DNA from: Deltaproteobacteria bacterium
GTDB lineage: Bacteria > Desulfobacterota > Desulfobacteria > Desulfobacterales > C00003060
DNA: 19,731 bases
Reading direction: 5' to 3'
Assembly: GCA_019309815.1 (NCBI GenBank)
Contig: JAFDFO010000048.1
Coordinates: 1-19,731, forward strand
Part shown: one piece after another, positions 14,960 to 19,731 of the stretch
Position numbering within the stretch: the first letter of the stretch is position 1
Layout: each line of letters starts with the position of its first letter
Notes under the pieces: generated by a model
Told to the model about the DNA's origin: nothing
What the model saw: only the letters and a program-made list of their open reading frames with translations
Database searches by the model: none
Translations under genes and position numbers: made by a program

Positions 14960-16417
14960 ATGGATTTGTGTAGACTGACGATACATGAGGCCCACGATCT
15001 CCTGGTGAAAGGAGAGATCACCTCGGTGGAGCTAACCTCCGCGGTTTTTGATCGCATAGAAGAAGTAGAAGATAGAGTGGGAGCCTACATCACGTTGATC
15101 AGAGAACGAGCCATGGCCGACGCTGCAAATGCGGACAAGATAATCAGGAGGGGCCAGGGGGGTCCGCTTACGGGAATTCCGCTAGCCATCAAAGATGTTC
15201 TCTGCGCAGAGGGCATCCCAACGACCTGTGGATCGAAGATACTGAAGAACTTCATTCCACCCTTTAGCAGCCCTATCGTAGACACGTTCGGTGAGGCCAA
15301 TGCCGTCATTGTCGGCAAAACGAACATGGACGAGTTCGCAATGGGTTCCTCCACAGAACACTCAGCCTTCAAGCCTACGCGGAACCCATGGGATCTGATG
15401 AGGATTCCGGGAGGTTCCAGTGGAGGCTCAGCAGCAGCCGTCGCTGCTGATGAGTGTATCGCGGCGATTGGAACCGACACAGGAGGTTCTATAAGGCAGC
15501 CGGCATCTCACTGTGGCGTGGTGGGCATAAAACCCACGTATGGCCGCGTATCCCGTTTTGGACTTGTTGCCTTTGCCTCCTCACTTGACCAGATCGGGCC
15601 TGTTACCAAGGACGTTACCGATGGTGCAATTCTGATGAACGCTATGTGTGGCTACGACCCGAATGACTCAACCTCGGTTCCGAGGGAGGTGCCAGACTAT
15701 ACCGAGGCATTGCAGACTGGTCTCAAAGGACTGGTGGTTGGCATACCAGAGGAGTACTTCGTTGAAGGTCTGAATGAGGAGGTGGCGCAAGCAGTTGATA
15801 GTGCCATCGAGGTGATTGAGGGACTTGGAGCAACCCGCCAGCCTGTCTCCTTGCCTCACACTGAATACGCTGTGGCTGTCTATTATTTGATCGCGTCTGC
15901 TGAGGCAAGCTCAAACCTGGCCAGATACGATGGTGTGAGGTACGGGTTTCGAGAGAGTGGGGCCGATGAGTTGATACAGATGTATAGAGATACCCGGTCA
16001 AAGGGATTTGGATCTGAAGTCCAGCGGCGTATTATTATAGGCACCTATGCCCTGTCGGCCGGGTATTATGACGCATACTATAAAAAGGCCTCTCAGGTGC
16101 GGACCTTGATTATGCAGGACTTCACCCAAGCGTTTGAGACGTGCGATGTATTGCTTGCGCCTGTTGCTCCTGCACCCGCTTTTGAGCTGGGAGAGAAACT
16201 GGAAGACCCCCTCGCCATGTATTTATCCGATATCTTCACCCTGCCTCCCAGCCTGGCTGGAATCGCGGGCATGTCTGTTCCGTGCGGATTCAGTGAGGAA
16301 GGACTCCCAATAGGGCTGCAGATCTTAGGCAAGCATTTTGATGAGGAAAAGCTTATCAGGGTGGCATACAACTTTGAACAGGCAACTGATTTCCATACCA
16401 AGAAACCCAACCTTTGA
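14960..16417 (+). CDS. gatA: Asp-tRNA(Asn)/Glu-tRNA(Gln) amidotransferase subunit A
   Basis: GatA is the amidase that hydrolyses glutamine and passes ammonia to GatB. At 485 residues it is full length. The Ser-cisSer-Lys triad is visible: K78 in LAIKDV, S153 in GGSSGGSAAA and S177 in GTDTGGSIRQPA. The other amidase-signature segments (KTNMDEFAMGSS, GVVGIKPTYGRVSRFG) are intact. AGG lies 8 bases before the ATG, and GGAAG abuts it. gatB does not follow; the next gene is a 63-residue unknown 74 bp away. GatB must be encoded elsewhere if the pathway works. Confidence 0.97.
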   Translation: MDLCRLTIHEAHDLLVKGEITSVELTSAVFDRIEEVEDRVGAYITLIRERAMADAANADKIIRRGQGGPLTGIPLAIKDVLCAEGIPTTCGSKILKNFIPPFSSPIVDTFGEANAVIVGKTNMDEFAMGSSTEHSAFKPTRNPWDLMRIPGGSSGGSAAAVAADECIAAIGTDTGGSIRQPASHCGVVGIKPTYGRVSRFGLVAFASSLDQIGPVTKDVTDGAILMNAMCGYDPNDSTSVPREVPDYTEALQTGLKGLVVGIPEEYFVEGLNEEVAQAVDSAIEVIEGLGATRQPVSLPHTEYAVAVYYLIASAEASSNLARYDGVRYGFRESGADELIQMYRDTRSKGFGSEVQRRIIIGTYALSAGYYDAYYKKASQVRTLIMQDFTQAFETCDVLLAPVAPAPAFELGEKLEDPLAMYLSDIFTLPPSLAGIAGMSVPCGFSEEGLPIGLQILGKHFDEEKLIRVAYNFEQATDFHTKKPNL

Positions 16418-16491
16418 GCACTTCGGGGGGCAACGTCCTCCTGTCATGAGTGATCATACAAACACCCCTCAAGCGAGAAAGGGAGGACAAA

Positions 16492-16683
16492 ATGAGCATT
16501 CAACCTGAAGGTGAGGACTTAAGAAAGGCAACCAAGTGGATATCGGACAAACTCCGTCATGAATCCAATGTGAGCCTTGCAAAGGCGATTGAGGAAGCGT
16601 GTGTGCAGTTTGATTTACCACCAAAGGATGCAGAATTTCTCGTGCGCTTTTTTTCCGAGGAAGAGCAAGGCCAAGAAACTTAA
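16492..16683 (+). CDS. Small conserved-looking unknown protein, 63 aa
   Basis: The protein is short, charged and probably all-helical, with segments around ATKWISDKLRHESN, SLAKAIEEACVQFDLPP and DAEFLVRFFSEEE. It has no membrane segment or signal. A very good ribosome site, GGGAGG at 16481-16486 with a 5-nt gap, fixes the ATG at 16492 and argues it is translated. An upstream GTG at 16450 would put that site inside the gene. It sits between gatA and mutL with 74 and 21 bp gaps, so it is likely co-transcribed. I do not recognise a family, and a link to tRNA amidation or mismatch repair is only suggested by position. Confidence 0.75.
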   Translation: MSIQPEGEDLRKATKWISDKLRHESNVSLAKAIEEACVQFDLPPKDAEFLVRFFSEEEQGQET

Positions 16684-16704
16684 GCTGGAATTATAGTCTG
16701 AAAG

Positions 16705-18441
16705 ATGTCACGCGTTAGAATCCTTCCTGAAGTGTTGTCCAACAAGATCGCCGCTGGTGAGGTCGTTGAGCGTCCAGCCTCCGTCGTAAAAGAACTCGTG
16801 GAAAATGCCATTGATGCCGAAAGCACCAAGGTGATGGTCGAAATCAAAAAAGGAGGGCGAGCCCTCATTCGGGTCTCTGACAATGGGATTGGGATGGATC
16901 GTGACGATGCACTTCTATCCATAGAGCGCTACGCAACGAGCAAGATCCACAAGGAAAAGGATCTTTTTTCCATAGCTACACTCGGTTTCAGGGGAGAAGC
17001 CCTGCCAAGTATTGCCTCTGTCTCAGAGATGGAGATTGTGACCAGGCCAGCATCATCCGAAGCTGGAACCCGAATCACTGTTGATGGCGGCAAGATTAAA
17101 GAAGTTGCTGAAGTGGGAGCTCCTAAGGGAACCATGATTTCGGTGAGTCGTTTGTTCTTTAACACCCCGGCTAGACGGAAGTACCTGAAGACCGAGAAGA
17201 CTGAGATGGGCCACATAAGCGACATGATTACCCGCACGGCCCTTGCTTGGCCTGATATCCATTTCAAATTTCTGCACAATGGCAGGGTCCTTGGGAACTG
17301 GAGCCCCACCGAAAACCCTTTGCACCGCATCATTGATATCATCAGCGGAGATGTGGAAGGGCACATGTGTAAGGTGGGCTATGAAGATGGCAATGTGAAA
17401 GTTAAGGGATTTGTGGCCTCTCCGGACATTGTTCGGACAACCTCTCGTGGACTGTATCTCTATGTCAACGGACGGTTTGTCCGGGACAAGGTCCTCGACC
17501 ATGCGGTCATGGAGGCCTATTCGGGACGCTTGATGAAAGGGAAGTTTCCTCTATCCGTGCTGTTTGTGTGCCTCCGTCACGATCAGGTAGACGTCAATGT
17601 CCATCCCACCAAGAGCTCGGTTCGCTTTGCGGCCCCAAAGCAAGTCCATGACACCGTCGCCCGGGCTGTATCAGAAGGTCTGAAGGGATTCGATCGTCCC
17701 GCATGGGGGCAAACCCACACCGTGAAACCCTCACGTCGGCCAGTTCCGTACAAGCTTTCTCCTCTTCGAGGAGCTGTCAGTGAGTCCAGGCCCGAGCTCA
17801 CGCCTTGGCCGCAGAGCCACGTACCAGAGGCCACACAGCCTTTGTGGCCCGAAAAGGCTTTTTCCTCTCTTAGGGTCATTGGCCAGCTGCATAACACCTA
17901 CATTGTTTGTGAATCTAAAGATGGTCTCGTCCTGATCGATCAGCATGCTGCCCATGAGCGTGTGGTTTTTGAGTCCTTGAAGGCTGCTTACAGGCGATCG
18001 GCCGTTATCACTCAGGGTTTGCTTGTGCCCGAGACCATTGAACTGAGCCATCGGGAAGCCGGCATTCTGGAGACCCTTCTGGAGGACTTGAGGAATATGG
18101 GGATAGAAATTGAACCCTTCGGAGGGAAGACTTACCTGATAAAGTCTGTCCCAGCATTGCTGGCGGGTAGGTCGGTCAAGCCGCTTATCATGGACATCGT
18201 AGAAAAAGCCGCTGATATCGGTCTTTCGTCAGACATGGACCGCGGCGTGGATGAGTGCTTGACCATTATGGCATGCCACGGCGCCATTAGAGCCAATCAG
18301 CAGCTTGGGGAGGAGCAAATAAAGGCGCTGTTGGAACAGATGGACGATGTTGCGCACGCCTCTCGATGTCCCCACGGTCGTCCCACGCTTATTCACCAAA
18401 GCCTGCGCCAGGTAGAAAAAGACTTCAAACGCATCGTTTGA
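16705..18441 (+). CDS. mutL: DNA mismatch repair protein MutL
   Basis: MutL couples MutS mismatch recognition to strand cutting. The N-terminal GHKL ATPase motifs are intact: ENAIDA at 33-38, DNGIG at 59-63 and GFRGEAL at 94-100. A variable linker follows, then the C-terminal dimerisation domain. It carries the endonuclease motif DQHAAHERVVFE at 412-423, matching DQHA(x)2E(x)4E, plus ACHGAIRAN at 523-531 and CPHGRP at 555-560. This is therefore the nicking type of MutL found in bacteria without MutH, not the E. coli type. At 578 residues it is a little short because of a compact linker. The ATG at 16705 has only a weak GAAAG before it. The last codons form one arm of a hairpin that terminates the opposing nadE. 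Confidence 0.97.
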   Translation: MSRVRILPEVLSNKIAAGEVVERPASVVKELVENAIDAESTKVMVEIKKGGRALIRVSDNGIGMDRDDALLSIERYATSKIHKEKDLFSIATLGFRGEALPSIASVSEMEIVTRPASSEAGTRITVDGGKIKEVAEVGAPKGTMISVSRLFFNTPARRKYLKTEKTEMGHISDMITRTALAWPDIHFKFLHNGRVLGNWSPTENPLHRIIDIISGDVEGHMCKVGYEDGNVKVKGFVASPDIVRTTSRGLYLYVNGRFVRDKVLDHAVMEAYSGRLMKGKFPLSVLFVCLRHDQVDVNVHPTKSSVRFAAPKQVHDTVARAVSEGLKGFDRPAWGQTHTVKPSRRPVPYKLSPLRGAVSESRPELTPWPQSHVPEATQPLWPEKAFSSLRVIGQLHNTYIVCESKDGLVLIDQHAAHERVVFESLKAAYRRSAVITQGLLVPETIELSHREAGILETLLEDLRNMGIEIEPFGGKTYLIKSVPALLAGRSVKPLIMDIVEKAADIGLSSDMDRGVDECLTIMACHGAIRANQQLGEEQIKALLEQMDDVAHASRCPHGRPTLIHQSLRQVEKDFKRIV

Positions 18442-18445
18442 AGTC
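18416..18445 (-). terminator. Intrinsic terminator of nadE overlapping the mutL stop
   Basis: GACTTCAAACG (18421-18431) and CGTTTGAAGTC (18435-18445) are perfect 11-bp inverted arms with a 3-nt loop. Read on the minus strand the stem is followed directly by TTTTT (18420-18416). It begins 60 bp past the nadE stop codon. The mutL stop codon (18439-18441) lies in the right arm. No T run follows on the plus strand. Confidence 0.8.
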
Positions 18446-18505
18446 GACGGTGCGGGGCCCTCTATTTGCTTCTTATTCTCGGCCTTTGTTCCTTCCTGCG
18501 TCTAC

Positions 18506-19309
18506 TCAGCGCATCGCTTCCGGTATTTTACAGACCGGAATAGGATCCATTTTGTGTCTGTTGGCTTGGCGAAATCTTCGGTAGATTGACAGGACTTCTT
18601 TCTGCCTGGAATCCAATTGACCGTCATCTCCGGATTCGACTTCAAACTGCATAGCCCATTCAAGTTCAGCGTAAGTCGCTCCGATTTGCCTTTCATCAGT
18701 GCGATTATCATCCCACAGCCCGTCAGTTGGAGAAGCATCCATGATTTCTTTGCCAATCCCCAATTCACTGCCGATAGCATAAATCTCTGATTTCGTCAGG
18801 TCGGCTATGGGTAAAATATCTACGCCGCCATCACCGTACTTGGTGTAGAAACCCACTCCAAAGTCCTCCACCTTATTACCGGTTCCGACCACCAACATCC
18901 TGTGGTGCGTAGAAAATGCATAAAGGGTAACCATCCGCATCCTTGAGCGGGTATTGGCCATAGTCAGCCCATCCTGAATGTCGGCAGGAAAGGATTCTTC
19001 CAGCGCTTGGAATGGCGGTGTAAGGTCAATTCTAACACCTTTGGCCTGACCGTGGTTTTGCTCCAGCCATTCAATATGCTGCTGCGCCAGAGATAACTGC
19101 CCAGGATCTTGATAGATGGGCATACTAAGGAGAATAACTTGCTTTTCCGTTCTAGCACAAAGCGTGGAAGTCACTGCCGAGTCAATGCCTCCCGAAACCC
19201 CCACCACAAATCCCTTCAGGTCTGCGTCATCGCAATAGGCCTTTAACCAGCTAACAATATGTTTGATTACTTTGCCAGTTTGCATAATCTGCATTCCTTG
19301 TTCGGCCAT
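18506..19309 (-). CDS. nadE: NH3-dependent NAD synthetase
   Basis: NadE makes NAD from deamido-NAD, ATP and ammonia, the last step of NAD synthesis. The 267-residue protein has the ATP pyrophosphatase P-loop SGGIDS at 39-44. It also has the ANTRSRMRM segment, GTGNKVEDFGVGFYTKYGDGG and IADLTKSEIY, and the later ASPTDGLWDD, all conserved in the short ammonia-type enzyme. There is no glutaminase (nitrilase) domain, so it would use free ammonia or a separate donor. The ATG at 19309 lacks a ribosome site. A second ATG at 19285 has AAGGA nine bases upstream and may be the true start, removing 8 residues. An unknown gene ends 18 bp upstream in the same direction. Confidence 0.95.
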   Translation of the reverse strand: MAEQGMQIMQTGKVIKHIVSWLKAYCDDADLKGFVVGVSGGIDSAVTSTLCARTEKQVILLSMPIYQDPGQLSLAQQHIEWLEQNHGQAKGVRIDLTPPFQALEESFPADIQDGLTMANTRSRMRMVTLYAFSTHHRMLVVGTGNKVEDFGVGFYTKYGDGGVDILPIADLTKSEIYAIGSELGIGKEIMDASPTDGLWDDNRTDERQIGATYAELEWAMQFEVESGDDGQLDSRQKEVLSIYRRFRQANRHKMDPIPVCKIPEAMR

Positions 19310-19327
19310 GTGGTTTGTGGAGGGTTG

Positions 19328-19731
19328 CTACAATTCTGCAGTTCTGCCAATCGGGGTTCCGGGGACTCTCTCTTCAATGGTTCTCCCTTGAACCATCTGA
19401 TTTAGTACATCGAAGAACTCGTTCCTAATCTTTTCTACATGCAATGCTTCTTGGAAGCCAATAAGAGCTTTGTCCTTTGTCTTATGCCTTAGAGGTTCAA
19501 CCTGTAGGGCATAGGTGTTAACGTGTCTTTGCCAAAACCATTCAGCACAGCCAAATTGTACATAGTCTGGATCAATGGATGGGATTGCTCTCAGGTCTTC
19601 CAATAGTAGTCTCCCCCGGTCACTGTTGTGAATGCATAACGCAACGTACGCTATTCTGTATTCAACGCTTGAAGTTGTTTCCGAACTTGGCAATCGATCA
19701 ATGTTTCTTGAGTCTCTCTGATTTCCACACA
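19328..19731 (-). CDS. Unknown protein, 5' end probably beyond the window
   Basis: The reading frame is open from its stop at 19328 to the right edge, so the N-terminus is probably missing. A TTG at 19693 is the only start-like codon seen and has no ribosome site. At least 134 codons are present. The sequence looks globular, with an aromatic-rich CAEWFWQRHVNTYALQ stretch, a helix around EALHVEKIRNEFFDVLNQM and a C-terminal GRTIEERVPGTPIGR. No family was recognised and no signal or membrane segment is visible in the part shown. It ends 18 bp before nadE and may share its transcript. Confidence 0.55.
   Translation of the reverse strand, partial: CGNQRDSRNIDRLPSSETTSSVEYRIAYVALCIHNSDRGRLLLEDLRAIPSIDPDYVQFGCAEWFWQRHVNTYALQVEPLRHKTKDKALIGFQEALHVEKIRNEFFDVLNQMVQGRTIEERVPGTPIGRTAEL

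Noticed and set aside
18518..18540. Inverted repeat TTCCGGT/ACCGGAA as terminator
   Set aside because: It lies within the nadE coding end and has no T run; the hairpin at 18416-18445 is much better.

Overview
The window reads as chromosomal housekeeping DNA from a Gram-negative bacterium, most likely a member of the Desulfobacterota (former Deltaproteobacteria). This rests on a Kdo-phosphate phosphatase (LPS synthesis), a BepA-like periplasmic protease, an HU protein followed by a lysine-rich histone H1-like protein, a stand-alone EF-G and GatCA amidotransferase subunits. The lineage is inferred from gene content and style, not from a database search. No insertion sequence, prophage, CRISPR array, tRNA or rRNA was recognised.

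Layout. (1) Positions 1-3008, minus strand: parA, parB, a NYN-domain (YacP-like) nuclease and an unknown Cys-rich protein, transcribed leftwards. (2) 3009-4675, plus: a divergent promoter region, then an M48 metalloprotease with C-terminal TPRs. (3) 4524-7345, minus: a membrane-anchored GerMN-domain protein followed by an EF-G; the EF-G end overlaps the protease end, and a strong terminator hairpin for EF-G lies inside the protease coding sequence. (4) 7346-7946: an apparently gene-free stretch. (5) 7947-8998, plus: a strong promoter, HU, an H1-like protein with eight 33-bp repeats, and a clear terminator. (6) 8999-10612, plus: sparse DNA with one possible small gene, then kdsC. (7) 10716-12100, minus: eno with a near-consensus promoter. 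(8) 12176-18441, plus: argS, a SPOR-domain membrane protein, gatC, gatA, a 63-residue unknown and mutL, closely spaced and probably one transcript. (9) 18416-19731, minus: an unknown protein cut by the window edge, then nadE, whose terminator overlaps the last codons of mutL.

Functionally the window covers chromosome segregation (ParAB), nucleoid structure (HU and H1-like), translation (ArgS, GatCA, EF-G), mismatch repair (MutL), envelope maintenance (M48/TPR protease, SPOR, GerMN, KdsC), glycolysis (enolase) and NAD synthesis (NadE). I did not find a convincing new multi-gene system. The points most worth a second look are the recently expanded repeats and unusual domain order of the H1-like protein, two intrinsic terminators embedded in the coding sequence of the opposing gene, the NYN nuclease attached to parAB, and several small unknown proteins.
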